Positions 8,538-17,125 of a stretch of DNA of 64,000 nt are shown here, one piece after another (position 1 is the stretch's first letter; every line of letters starts with the position of its first letter). Source of the stretch: Nitrosovibrio tenuis (GTDB taxonomy: Bacteria; Pseudomonadota; Gammaproteobacteria; Burkholderiales; Nitrosomonadaceae). Below the pieces are notes generated by a model. It made no database searches, was not told the DNA's origin, and saw only the letters and a list, made by a program, of their open reading frames with translations. Location: the NCBI RefSeq assembly GCF_900109785.1, contig NZ_FOBH01000008.1, positions 43,482 through 107,481 on the forward strand. The letters run 5' to 3'. The translations under genes and the position numbers were made by a program.

Positions 8538-10131
8538 ATGTCAGAAGAAGAGCGCCGCCGATTACAACAACAGCTTTGGAATATCGCCAACACATTACGC
8601 GGTAAGATGGGTGCTGATGAGTTCCGGGATTATATTCTTGGCTTTATTTTTTACAAATACCTGTCCGAAAAAATCCAGTGCTTTGCCAATGCCGAGCTGG
8701 CGCAGGAAAACCTTAAATTCGCCGACCTCAAAGAAAACACCAAGGAAGGCAATGCCTATATCGCCGCGCTGGAACATGCCGCACTGAGCGAGCTGGGTTA
8801 CTTCTTAAAGCCTTCCGAACTGTTTCATACCATCGCCATGAAGGGCAGCAACCAGCAAGATTCCAACAACGAAGGGGCAAGCCATAATTTCATTCTGGAT
8901 GACCTGACCAAGATTCTCAAGAACATCGAGCAAAGCACCATGGGCACCGACAGTGCCGATGACTTTGTGAACCTGTTTGAAGACTTGGATTTAACCTCAT
9001 CCAAGCTGGGAAAAACCGAAAAGGAAAAGAATGAGCTGGTTGCCAAAGTGCTGGTGCATCTCGACAAGATCGACTTCAACTTGTCGGACAAAACCGCCGA
9101 CGTGCTGGGCGATGCCTACGAATATCTGATCGGTGAATTCGCCAGCGGCGCAGGAAAAAAAGCCGGGGAGTTTTACACGCCGCAACCCGTTTCCACACTG
9201 CTTGCCAAGCTGGTGACTAGCGGCAACAAAAACCTCAAGAACGTGTATGACCCCACCTGCGGCAGCGGTTCGCTATTGCTGCGGGTGAAGCGTGAAGCCA
9301 ACAAAGTGGACAAGATTTACGGGCAGGAACTCAACCGCACCACCTACAACTTGGCACGCATGAACATGATCCTGCATGACGTGCATTACGCCGACTTCGA
9401 CATCCGCCAGGAAGACACGCTGGAGCGCCCACAGCATCGCGATTTACGCTTCGATGCCATCGTCGCCAATCCGCCCTTTTCGGCGCACTGGAGCGCCAGC
9501 CAGCTACACATAAGCGATGACCGCTTTAGCGTCTATGGCAAGCTCGCCCCCAGCAGCAAGGCAGACATGGCCTTTGTGCAGCACAATCTACCACCTCGCC
9601 GAAGAAGGCACCATGGCCGTGGTGTTGCCGCATGGCGTATTGTTCAGGGGCGCAGCCGAAGGCCACATACGCCAATACCTCATCGAACAACTGAACTGTT
9701 TGGATGCCGTGATCGGCCTTCCTGCCAATATCTTCTACGGCACCAGCATTCTTACCTGCGTACTGGTGTTCAAAAGGTGCCGCAAAAACCCAGACAACAT
9801 TTTATTTATAGATGCCAGCCAGCACTTCGACAAGATGAAAACGCAGAACATCATGCGCCCCGAGCATATCCAAAAGATTGTGGCCGCGTACAAGGCGCGC
9901 AGCAACAAAGACAAATACAGCCATGTGGCGAGCATGGACAGCATCAAGGCCAACGGCTACAACCTGAATATCCCGCGTTATGTGGATACCTTCGAGGCGG
10001 ATGAGGCGATTGATCTGGATGCAATCTCGGCGCAATTGGTCAAACTGGACAAGGCCAGCCATGCCACAGATGCCATGATTGCGGCATTTTGCAAAGAGCT
10101 GGGCATCAAGCCGCCTTTTGCAGCGGCGTAA
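8538..10131 (+). pseudogene. hsdM: Type I restriction-modification methyltransferase HsdM, frameshifted
   Basis: HsdM is the adenine-N6 DNA methyltransferase subunit of type I systems. The first frame (from ATG 8538) contains the HsdM N-terminal domain (LWNIANTLRGKM...DYILGFIFYKYLSEK), the SAM motif DPTCGSGSLL (about 238-247) and the catalytic NPPF (311-314). After FVQH the frame fails; homology resumes as IYHLAEEGTMAVVLPHGVLFRG in the +1 frame from about 9586 and runs to 10131. One extra base, or two missing, near 9583-9590 explains this. The neighbouring hsdS and hsdR are intact. It may be a true inactivating mutation or an assembly error; no slippery heptamer is seen. Confidence 0.88.
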
Positions 10132-10140
10132 GGGGAAGTC

Positions 10141-11166
10141 ATGGAAAACACGCCCAGCGGACAAAACCTCCTCATCTACCACACCGACGACGGCAAGGCT
10201 GCCGTGTCGCTGTACGCCCGAGATGGCAATGTCTGGATGAACCAAAGCCAGTTGGCAGAACTTTTTAACACCTCAAAGCAAAACATTAGCCTACACATCA
10301 ATAATATATTGAAGGAAAAAGAATTGCAGGCGGATTCAGTTATCAAGGATTACTTGACAACTGCCGCCGATGGCAAGCAGTACAACATCACTTTTTATGC
10401 ACTGGATATGATTCTGGCGATAGGCTTCCGCGTGCGCAGCCCACGCGGGACAGAGTTCAGAAAGTGGGCAAACACCCATCTTAAACAATACCTGATTAAA
10501 GGTTTTGTGATGGATGACGAACGGCTCAAAAACCCCGATGGCCGCGCCGACTACTTCGATGAACTGCTGGCGCGCATCCGCGACATACGCGCCTCCGAGC
10601 TGCGCTTTTATCAAAAAGTGCGCGACTTGCTCGCCTTGTCGAGCGACTACGATGCTACCGATAAAGCCACGCAGATGTTCTTTGCCGAAACGCAAAACAA
10701 ACTGCTGTACGCCGTAACCCGCCACACTGCCGCCGAAATCATTACGCAGCGCGCCGACGCCAACGCCCCCAATATGAACCTCCTCTCATGGAAGGGGCGC
10801 GTCGTGCGCAAGGGCGACATCACCACCGCCAAGAACTACCTGAATGCCGATGAAGTGGATAGCCTCAACCGCCTGACCATTATCTTTCTGGAAACCGCAG
10901 AACTGCGAGTCAAAGAGCGCAAAGACCTCACCTTGCCGTTTTGGCGCGGCAACGTGGACAAGCTCCTCACCTTCAACGACAAGCCCATCCTCACCGGCAC
11001 AGGGCGCATCAGCCACGCGCAAATGGAACAACAGGTCAACGCGCTGTATGACCAATTTGATGCGCGGCGGAAAACCGAGCAAGCCATTGCCGCCGATGCG
11101 CAGGATTTGGAAGAGTTGAATGATGTGGCTAAAGCTGTCACGCAGAAAAAGAGGGGCAAAAAGTGA
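10141..11166 (+). CDS. RhuM family protein in the hsd operon
   Basis: A 341-residue member of the RhuM (virulence RhuM) family, known from pathogenicity islands and frequent inside type I restriction loci; its biochemical role is not established. The N-terminal half has an HTH-like segment (MNQSQLAELFNTSKQNISLHINNIL, about 34-58) followed by the conserved YNITFYALDMILAIGFRVRSPRGTEFRKWA region. The C-terminal half is helical and charged. It starts 9 bases after hsdM and its stop overlaps the hsdS start by 4 bases, so it is part of the operon. It could regulate the system or act as a toxin-like partner; this is inference. Confidence 0.85.
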   Translation: MENTPSGQNLLIYHTDDGKAAVSLYARDGNVWMNQSQLAELFNTSKQNISLHINNILKEKELQADSVIKDYLTTAADGKQYNITFYALDMILAIGFRVRSPRGTEFRKWANTHLKQYLIKGFVMDDERLKNPDGRADYFDELLARIRDIRASELRFYQKVRDLLALSSDYDATDKATQMFFAETQNKLLYAVTRHTAAEIITQRADANAPNMNLLSWKGRVVRKGDITTAKNYLNADEVDSLNRLTIIFLETAELRVKERKDLTLPFWRGNVDKLLTFNDKPILTGTGRISHAQMEQQVNALYDQFDARRKTEQAIAADAQDLEELNDVAKAVTQKKRGKK

Positions 11167-12398
11167 GCGCGCCGCAGTTACGGTTCAAGGATGAGGATGG
11201 ACGGTTGCAACCAGATTGGTGTGAGAATACATTACTCAACCTAAGCGAGAACGGCTTCACTAATGGCGTATTTAACGACCCGAATAAAACCGGGCGGGGT
11301 TACAAGTTAGTCAATGTGCTGGACATGTACATTGACTCAACTATTGATGAAAAAAGATTATTTCTTGTCGAGTTGAGTGAGGCGGAGTTCAAGAAAAACA
11401 AAGTTGAACACGGTGAAATCTTCTTTACCCGTTCATCTTTGGTCAAAGAGGGAATCGCATATTCAAATGTTTATCTTGGGCACTCTCAAGATATTACATT
11501 CGACGGGCATCTGATAAGGATGAGTCCAAGGAAAAACGTGCTCAACTCGATATTTGCGAACTACCTGCTAAGAACCTCAAAAGTAAGAAAGCAGTTGGTA
11601 GCTAGGGGTAAAACCGCAACGATGACTACAATTGGTCAGGCAGACATCGCTGCCGTGATGGTTGCGTTTCCTTCGCTTGATGAACAAACCAAAATCGCCA
11701 ACTTCCTCACGGTGGTCGATGAAAAAATCTCCCAGCTCACGCAAAAATACGAGCTGCTTGCGCAATACAAAAAAGGCGTGATACAGCAGATTTTCAGCCA
11801 AGAACTGCGGTTTAAGGATGATGAGGGGCGGGAGTTTCCGGAGTGGAAAGAGCGAAAATTAAAGGACGTCGCCCAAATAGTTGGGGGCGGAACTCCAAAA
11901 ACGGGAGTAAAAGAATACTGGGGAGGAAACATTCAATGGTTCACCCCGACCGAACTCAAGACGAAATATGTAACTTACAGTCGGCGAACAATTACAGAAG
12001 CAGGTTTTAAGAATTCATCCGCCAAGATACTTCCTGCGGGTACGATCCTCTTTTCTTCAAGAGCCACCGTCGGGGATGTGAGTATTGCATCGAATGAATG
12101 CACTACCAATCAAGGATTCCAGTCCCTACTTGTGAATAAAGAGAACAATAACGTGTTCATCTACTATTGGATACTAAACAATAAAATGCTGTTCTTGGAA
12201 AAGGCGAGCGGTTCAACCTTCATGGAGATTAGTAAGAAGGAAATAGAAAAACTGCCAATTGCTGCGCCCACTCTGGCCGAGCAAGCCAAAATTGCTAACT
12301 TCCTGACCGCCATCGACGATAAAATCACCGCTACCCAAATCCAGCTCGACGCCGCGAAACAATACAAGCAAGGCTTGTTACAACAGATGTTTGTTTAA
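11163..12398 (+). CDS. hsdS: Type I restriction-modification specificity subunit HsdS
   Basis: HsdS carries two target-recognition domains, each reading half of a bipartite DNA site, and holds the HsdM and HsdR subunits together. TRD1 covers about residues 1-175, the central conserved helix about 176-215 (LDEQTKIANFLTVVDEKISQL), TRD2 about 220-370 beginning with WKERKLKDVAQIVGGGTPKTG, and the C-terminal helix repeats the EQAKIANFLTAIDDKI motif. Start is GTG 11163 inside the RhuM stop. At 411 residues the length is normal and the frame intact. TRD1 is AT-richer than the rest, as expected for exchangeable recognition domains. Confidence 0.92.
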   Translation: MSAPQLRFKDEDGRLQPDWCENTLLNLSENGFTNGVFNDPNKTGRGYKLVNVLDMYIDSTIDEKRLFLVELSEAEFKKNKVEHGEIFFTRSSLVKEGIAYSNVYLGHSQDITFDGHLIRMSPRKNVLNSIFANYLLRTSKVRKQLVARGKTATMTTIGQADIAAVMVAFPSLDEQTKIANFLTVVDEKISQLTQKYELLAQYKKGVIQQIFSQELRFKDDEGREFPEWKERKLKDVAQIVGGGTPKTGVKEYWGGNIQWFTPTELKTKYVTYSRRTITEAGFKNSSAKILPAGTILFSSRATVGDVSIASNECTTNQGFQSLLVNKENNNVFIYYWILNNKMLFLEKASGSTFMEISKKEIEKLPIAAPTLAEQAKIANFLTAIDDKITATQIQLDAAKQYKQGLLQQMFV

Positions 12399-12408
12399 CC
12401 ATTCCGCC

Positions 12409-15264
12409 ATGAATAGGCAATCTGAATATGCCTTGGAAGCCGCCCTGATCGACCAACTCAAGGGCTTGGAATACGCCTGTGTGGCGATTGAAGATGAAGC
12501 GGCAATGCTCGCCAATCTCAAGTACCAGCTGGAAATTCATAACAAGGGCATCACGCTCACCCAGACCGAGTTTGAACGCGTTCTCAACCATCTCAATACC
12601 GGCAGTGTGTTCGAGCGGGCAAAAATACTGCGCGACAAATTTGCGCTGAAGCGTGATAACAACGAGACGGTATATATCAGCTTCTTGAACTGCGACGACT
12701 GGTGCCTGAATGAGTTTCAGGTGACGAGCCAAGTCACCATGCAGAACAAGCGCAAAAACCGCTACGACGTAACTGTGCTTATCAATGGCCTGCCGCTGGT
12801 GCAGATAGAACTCAAGCGCCGTGGCGCAGAGCTTAAGGTGGTATTTAATCAGGTGAACCGCTATCACCACGATTCTTACGATGCAGGCGTTGGGCTGTTT
12901 CAATACGTGCAGTTGTTCATCATCAGTAACGGGGTGAATACCAAGTATTTTGCCAACAACAAGCAGCAGTCATTCAAGCAAGCCTTTTTCTGGACGGACA
13001 AAGAGAATAAACGCTTATCGGATTTGCACGAATTCAGTGCAGAGTTTCTGAAGCCTTGTCATATCGCCAAGATGATGACGCATTACATGGTGATGACTGA
13101 AGAGCAGGTGATTAAAGTATTGCGGCCTTATCAGTTTTATGCCACGGAAGAACTGGTGGATCGGGTCAAGAACAGTAATGACAATGCCTACATCTGGCAT
13201 ACCACCGGCTCAGGCAAGACGCTGACCTCATTTAAGGCCAGCCAGATCATCCAGCGTATACCCAAGGTGCATAAGGTGGTGTTCGTGGTAGATAGGAAAG
13301 ACCTGGACTACCAGACCGCGAGGGAATTTAATGGTTTTGCCAAGGGCAGTGTGGATGAGACCACCAACACCCGCAAGCTGGTCAAGCAGCTTAATGACGA
13401 CAGTACCAAGCTGATCCTGACCACGATTCAAAAGCTCAACAATGCCATTGTTAAAGAGCATTATTTGAGCAAGGTCACCCACCTGCAAGACAAGAAGTTT
13501 GTGTTTATCTTTGATGAATGTCACCGCAGCCAGTTCGGCGATACGCACCAGAACATCAAGCAGTTCTTCAAGAACGCGCAGATGTTTGGCTTTACCGGAA
13601 CGCCTATCTTTGCGGATAACGCGACGGGCAGCACCGGCCAGCAGAAAACCACCAAAGACTTATTTGGCGAATGCCTGCACAAATATGTGATCGTGGATGC
13701 CATCAAGGATGAGAATGTGCTGCGCTTTGCCGTGGAGTATGTGGGCAAATACAAGCGCAAGGACAGCCTCAACGAGATGGATATAGAAGTCGAGGCGATT
13801 GATACCAAAGCGCTATTGGATAGCCCGCAACGGCTTGGGAAGATCACTGATTACATTCTGGCCTACCATGCCCAGAAAACCAAAGCACCGGACTTTACGG
13901 CGATGTTTTGCGTCAGCAGTGTTGAGACCTTAATCAAGTATTACGAGCTGTTTAAGGATAAGCAGAAAGGCGCAGACAAGCCGCTTAAGGTTGCCACGAT
14001 CTTCAGCTATGCCGCCAACGAAGAAGATCCCAACGCAAACGGTCTGGCCAATGGCTTGATCCCGGAAGAAAACCCGATACCTGAAGGCGCAAAAATAGAC
14101 AAACGTAGTCGCGACAAGCTAGACGAATTTATCGGCGACTATAACGCGATGTTCGGCACGAAATACAGCACCAGCGATAGCCAGACGTATTACAACTACT
14201 ACCAAGACATTGCTAAGCGTGTGAGACAAGGGCAGATCGATATTTTGCTGGTGGTGAATATGTTCCTGACGGGCTTCGATAGCCCGCGCCTGAATACCCT
14301 ATATGTGGACAAAAACCTCAAGTTTCACGGCTTGGTGCAAGCCTTCTCGCGGACTAACCGCATCCTGAACGACAAGAAATCGCAAGGCAATATCGTATGT
14401 TTCAGAAACCTGAAGACCACCACCGATGAAGCGATTGCCTTGTTCTCGAACAAGAACGCCAAGGAAACCGTGCTGCTTGAGCCGTATGAGGATTACGTTA
14501 AGCAGTTCAATGAAGCAACGATCGAGCTTTTGAAAATAGCACCAACAGTTAAAAGTGTTGATGCCCTTCCAGACGAAAACGCAGAACTTAAATTTGTAAT
14601 CAGATTTAGAGAGTTGCTACGCATCAAAAATATTCTGACCACCTTTGCCGATTTTTCTGAGGCTGACTTAGCACTTGAGCTGCAAAAGTTTGAAGACTAC
14701 AAGAGCAAATACCTTGATTTGCATGACAAGGTTAAAAAGCAAGGCGAGGGTGAAAAAGCGTCCATCTTGGAAGATGTGGATTTTGAGCTGAGCCTGATCC
14801 ATCGCGATGAAATCAATGTGGCGTATATCCTGAATCTGTTGGTGAGCCTAAACAAGCTCAAACCAGATGAGGCCAAGAAGCGCCAAAAAGAAATCATTGA
14901 TCTGGTGGCCGGTGAAGTGCAGCTTCGCAGCAAGCGGAAACTGATTGAGCAGTTTGTTGAAGAGAATCTGCCCAAGCTGAAACCCAATGACAATGTGATT
15001 GCAAAGTTTGAGAGCTACTGGACAAAACACAAGCAAAAAGCCTTTGAGCAGTTGTGTGCCGATGAGTATATCAACCCCGCGCAACTTGAAAAGTTGCTGC
15101 AAACTTATGTCTTTGCTAACCGCTTGCCCAGAGACCAAGAGATTGTTGAGGCTTTGAGCTTTAAGCCAAAAATATTAGAGCGTAAATCCATCCTTGAGCG
15201 TGTCGCGGATAAGATTAAAGCCTTTATTGACATCTTTATTGAGGGAATGGGCGGCAGCATTTGA
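12409..15264 (+). CDS. hsdR: Type I restriction endonuclease HsdR
   Basis: Motor and nuclease subunit. A PD-(D/E)XK-like nuclease domain near the N-terminus has Asp119 and Glu134-Leu-Lys136 (VQIELKRRG). The SF2 helicase core has Walker A TTGSGKT (about 265-271) and the DECH box (about 369-372), then a C-terminal helical domain contacting HsdM. The start is ATG 12409; the open frame extends to a TTG at 12391 that overlaps hsdS and is less likely. It has 951 residues, intact. With hsdM broken, an active nuclease would be risky, so either the HsdR complex fails to assemble or the hsdM shift is not real. Confidence 0.93.
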   Translation: MNRQSEYALEAALIDQLKGLEYACVAIEDEAAMLANLKYQLEIHNKGITLTQTEFERVLNHLNTGSVFERAKILRDKFALKRDNNETVYISFLNCDDWCLNEFQVTSQVTMQNKRKNRYDVTVLINGLPLVQIELKRRGAELKVVFNQVNRYHHDSYDAGVGLFQYVQLFIISNGVNTKYFANNKQQSFKQAFFWTDKENKRLSDLHEFSAEFLKPCHIAKMMTHYMVMTEEQVIKVLRPYQFYATEELVDRVKNSNDNAYIWHTTGSGKTLTSFKASQIIQRIPKVHKVVFVVDRKDLDYQTAREFNGFAKGSVDETTNTRKLVKQLNDDSTKLILTTIQKLNNAIVKEHYLSKVTHLQDKKFVFIFDECHRSQFGDTHQNIKQFFKNAQMFGFTGTPIFADNATGSTGQQKTTKDLFGECLHKYVIVDAIKDENVLRFAVEYVGKYKRKDSLNEMDIEVEAIDTKALLDSPQRLGKITDYILAYHAQKTKAPDFTAMFCVSSVETLIKYYELFKDKQKGADKPLKVATIFSYAANEEDPNANGLANGLIPEENPIPEGAKIDKRSRDKLDEFIGDYNAMFGTKYSTSDSQTYYNYYQDIAKRVRQGQIDILLVVNMFLTGFDSPRLNTLYVDKNLKFHGLVQAFSRTNRILNDKKSQGNIVCFRNLKTTTDEAIALFSNKNAKETVLLEPYEDYVKQFNEATIELLKIAPTVKSVDALPDENAELKFVIRFRELLRIKNILTTFADFSEADLALELQKFEDYKSKYLDLHDKVKKQGEGEKASILEDVDFELSLIHRDEINVAYILNLLVSLNKLKPDEAKKRQKEIIDLVAGEVQLRSKRKLIEQFVEENLPKLKPNDNVIAKFESYWTKHKQKAFEQLCADEYINPAQLEKLLQTYVFANRLPRDQEIVEALSFKPKILERKSILERVADKIKAFIDIFIEGMGGSI

Positions 15265-15350
15265 TCGAGTTACATGACCAGCAGGATTTCTGAAGCTGGT
15301 TTAGTGTAAATTTGCACACTGACGCTGACACGATACACCCTGCAAAATCG

Positions 15351-15370
15351 TGTACCAAGACATGTACCAA
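15351..15370. repeat. Candidate right attachment region
   Basis: TGTACCAA occurs at 15351-15358 and 15363-15370. Bases 15351-15366 match 4317-4332 with one difference. Together with the left cluster these are the only places where I noticed this octamer in such density. The junction lies about 100 bases before trxC, so trxC is core rather than island. Confidence 0.5.
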
Positions 15371-15463
15371 ACCAAAAGACACATTAAAGTATAAAACGAT
15401 AAATCATCTAGTTATGTGGCTAATATAGATTCAGGTGCACTTTGTTATTTGGAGGTAATTCTC

Positions 15464-15889
15464 ATGACCGAATTCACCCATCTTGTCTGTCCTCATTGCC
15501 AGGCAATCAACCGTGTTCCAACTCCTCGGCTCGAGCAGCATCCCAAGTGCGGACAATGCCACCAGCCCTTGTTTACCGGTCACCCGGTGGAGCTCACCAA
15601 CGCCAGCTTTGCCAAACACCTCGAGCGCAACGACATTCCTTTGCTGGTAGACTTTTGGGCGCCATGGTGCGGCCCGTGCAAGATGATGGCCCCGGCGTTC
15701 GTACAAGCAGCGTCTGCGTTGGAGCCGCGCGTGCGCCTGGCCAAGGTGAACACGGACAATGAGCAGACGCTGGGTGCGCAATACAATATCCGCAGTATCC
15801 CCACCTTGGTGCTGTTCAAGGGAGGACGCGAGGCAGCACGGCAGGCCGGTGCCATGACGGCACAGGATATCGTACGCTGGGTTCAGTGA
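15464..15889 (+). CDS. trxC: Thioredoxin 2 (TrxC)
   Basis: Reduces protein disulfides in the cytoplasm, especially under oxidative stress. The N-terminal zinc finger has two Cys pairs (CPHC about 9-12, CGQC about 29-32), which separates TrxC from TrxA. The thioredoxin fold follows with the active site WCGPC (about 66-70) and the cis-Pro segment SIPTLVLF. ATG 15464 is preferred over an upstream in-frame start because GGAGG lies at 15451-15455. It has 141 residues, normal. The gene stands between the island end and gmk and was probably beside yicC before the insertion. Confidence 0.93.
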   Translation: MTEFTHLVCPHCQAINRVPTPRLEQHPKCGQCHQPLFTGHPVELTNASFAKHLERNDIPLLVDFWAPWCGPCKMMAPAFVQAASALEPRVRLAKVNTDNEQTLGAQYNIRSIPTLVLFKGGREAARQAGAMTAQDIVRWVQ

Positions 15890-16001
15890 CTACAGTCCCG
15901 CTAGCGGGAAAGCTGGTACACTTCATAAAGCCGCTGCGAACCAAGCCGGAAAGGGGCGCAGCAGCTGTGGTGTGCCGTAAGCTGCAAAGGTGAATTTCCA
16001 T

Positions 16002-16634
16002 ATGACAACAACGCCGGGTAACCTGTTTATCATCAGTGCGCCGTCAGGCGCAGGCAAAACCAGCCTGGTCAAGGCGTTGCTGCAAACCGGGATTGATCTG
16101 AGCCTGTCGGTTTCCTACACCACACGGCCAGCGCGTGCGGAAGAAGTTGACGGGCAGGATTACCATTTTATAAGCCGCGAAGATTTCGAACAAAGACAGA
16201 AGCAGGATGATTTTCTCGAAAGTGCGCAGGTTTACGGAAATTTTTATGGCACTTCGAAAAAATGGATCAACGACGCCATCACATCCGGCCGTGATATTTT
16301 GCTCGAAATCGACAGCCAGGGTGCCCAGCAGGTGCGGCGCATATTCGCTCAGGCGGTAACAATTTTTGTTCTACCCCCCTCGCTGGACGCGCTGGAAATG
16401 CGCTTGAGGCGCCGTGCACAGGACAGCCTCGAAGCAATCGGGCGGCGTTTGGCTGCGGCCCGCGAGGAAATCAACCATGTGCGCGAGTATGACTATGTTA
16501 TTATCAATGAAAAGCTGGACGATGCATCGCAAGAGTTGAGGTGCATTATTCAAGCCGAGCGTTTGAGAACGGCAAAACAGCTTGCTCGTCACCACAGTCT
16601 GATAACACAACTCGTAAACATATCTGTTCCGTAA
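16002..16634 (+). CDS. gmk: Guanylate kinase
   Basis: Phosphorylates GMP to GDP with ATP. The P-loop SAPSGAGKTSL (about 11-21), the GMP-binding segment SYTTRPAR...DGQDYHF and the lid region (KKWINDAITSGRDILLEIDSQGAQQVR) are all present. ATG 16002 is preferred to the GTG at 15990, which itself overlaps the AAAGG ribosome-binding site. It has 210 residues, normal length. It belongs to the core set that usually follows yicC; rpoZ begins 147 bases later with its own likely promoter. Confidence 0.95.
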   Translation: MTTTPGNLFIISAPSGAGKTSLVKALLQTGIDLSLSVSYTTRPARAEEVDGQDYHFISREDFEQRQKQDDFLESAQVYGNFYGTSKKWINDAITSGRDILLEIDSQGAQQVRRIFAQAVTIFVLPPSLDALEMRLRRRAQDSLEAIGRRLAAAREEINHVREYDYVIINEKLDDASQELRCIIQAERLRTAKQLARHHSLITQLVNISVP

Positions 16635-16720
16635 CTGGGCAATTATCGGGAACATCTCCATCCCACTTTCGGGCGGGTACCAGCTTCCGATACATCTGAT
16701 TCCCTCAGATTCCAAATGGG

Positions 16721-16750
16721 TTGCCCTTATTTCAGCGGGCGTTCTATACT
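16721..16750 (+). promoter_or_regulatory. Candidate sigma70-type promoter for rpoZ-spoT
   Basis: TTGCCC at 16721-16726 and TATACT at 16745-16750 are separated by 18 bases, 31 bases before the rpoZ start. The match to the -35 and -10 consensus is fair (4/6 and 5/6). It would let rpoZ-spoT be expressed independently of gmk. Confidence 0.4.
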
Positions 16751-16781
16751 GTTATTTCTGATAACTTAGCGGGGCACAATC

Positions 16782-16988
16782 ATGGCACGCATCACAGTTG
16801 ACGATTGTTTGAAAAGAATTCCCAACCGTTTCGATATGACTTTGGTCGCGACCATTCGAGCAAGGCAGCTTTCAGTCGGTGGTAGTCCAATGGTGGAGCC
16901 CGCGCGAGACAAGCCTACTGTCATCGCGTTACGCGAACTCGCTCAAGGGAAGATTGGTATGGAACTTCTCTCCGCCGGTCCCCTTTAA
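16782..16988 (+). CDS. rpoZ: RNA polymerase omega subunit
   Basis: Assembly factor for the beta' subunit; in many proteobacteria omega also forms part of a ppGpp-binding site, which fits its position before spo[21 protein letters not shown] is the standard N-terminus, and [20 protein letters not shown] is the conserved central helix. At 68 residues it is of the short betaproteobacterial type. The middle segment ([17 protein letters not shown]) fits the family. The start is the ATG at 16782; the reading frame has no sensible longer form. Confidence 0.95.
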   Translation: MARITVDDCLKRIPNRFDMTLVATIRARQLSVGGSPMVEPARDKPTVIALRELAQGKIGMELLSAGPL

Positions 16989-17125
16989 TGCCCGAAAAGG
17001 TATCCCACAAAAAATCAGCGTTCCTGAAAGTATTCACCGGTTGCACACTCCGCAAAAATAAAGACTTCATGAGGGATTGACGTTCTGAGGAAAACGCCAG
17101 AGGAGCGGGTGTCTGTCACGCTGAA

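Larger units (their letters stand above)
4317..15366. mobile_element. Integrative island with type I restriction-modification genes
   Basis: The segment separates yicC from trxC/gmk. It begins with an integrase next to one end, holds a second recombinase, AlpA-like regulator, HTH genes and an hsd locus, and is bounded by a 16-bp near-identical repeat (4317-4332 and 15351-15366, 15 of 16 bases the same). The octamer TGTACCAA or its complement is clustered at both ends (4317, 4336, 4359; 15351, 15363). Boundaries are inferred from these repeats. No tRNA gene is seen at either junction. Confidence 0.7.

Noticed and set aside
9570..9600. Programmed ribosomal frameshift in hsdM
   Set aside because: No slippery heptamer or obvious stimulatory hairpin is seen; a mutation or sequence error is simpler.
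15896..15912. Terminator hairpin after trxC (CCCGCTAGCGGG)
   Set aside because: The palindrome has no T-tract after it.
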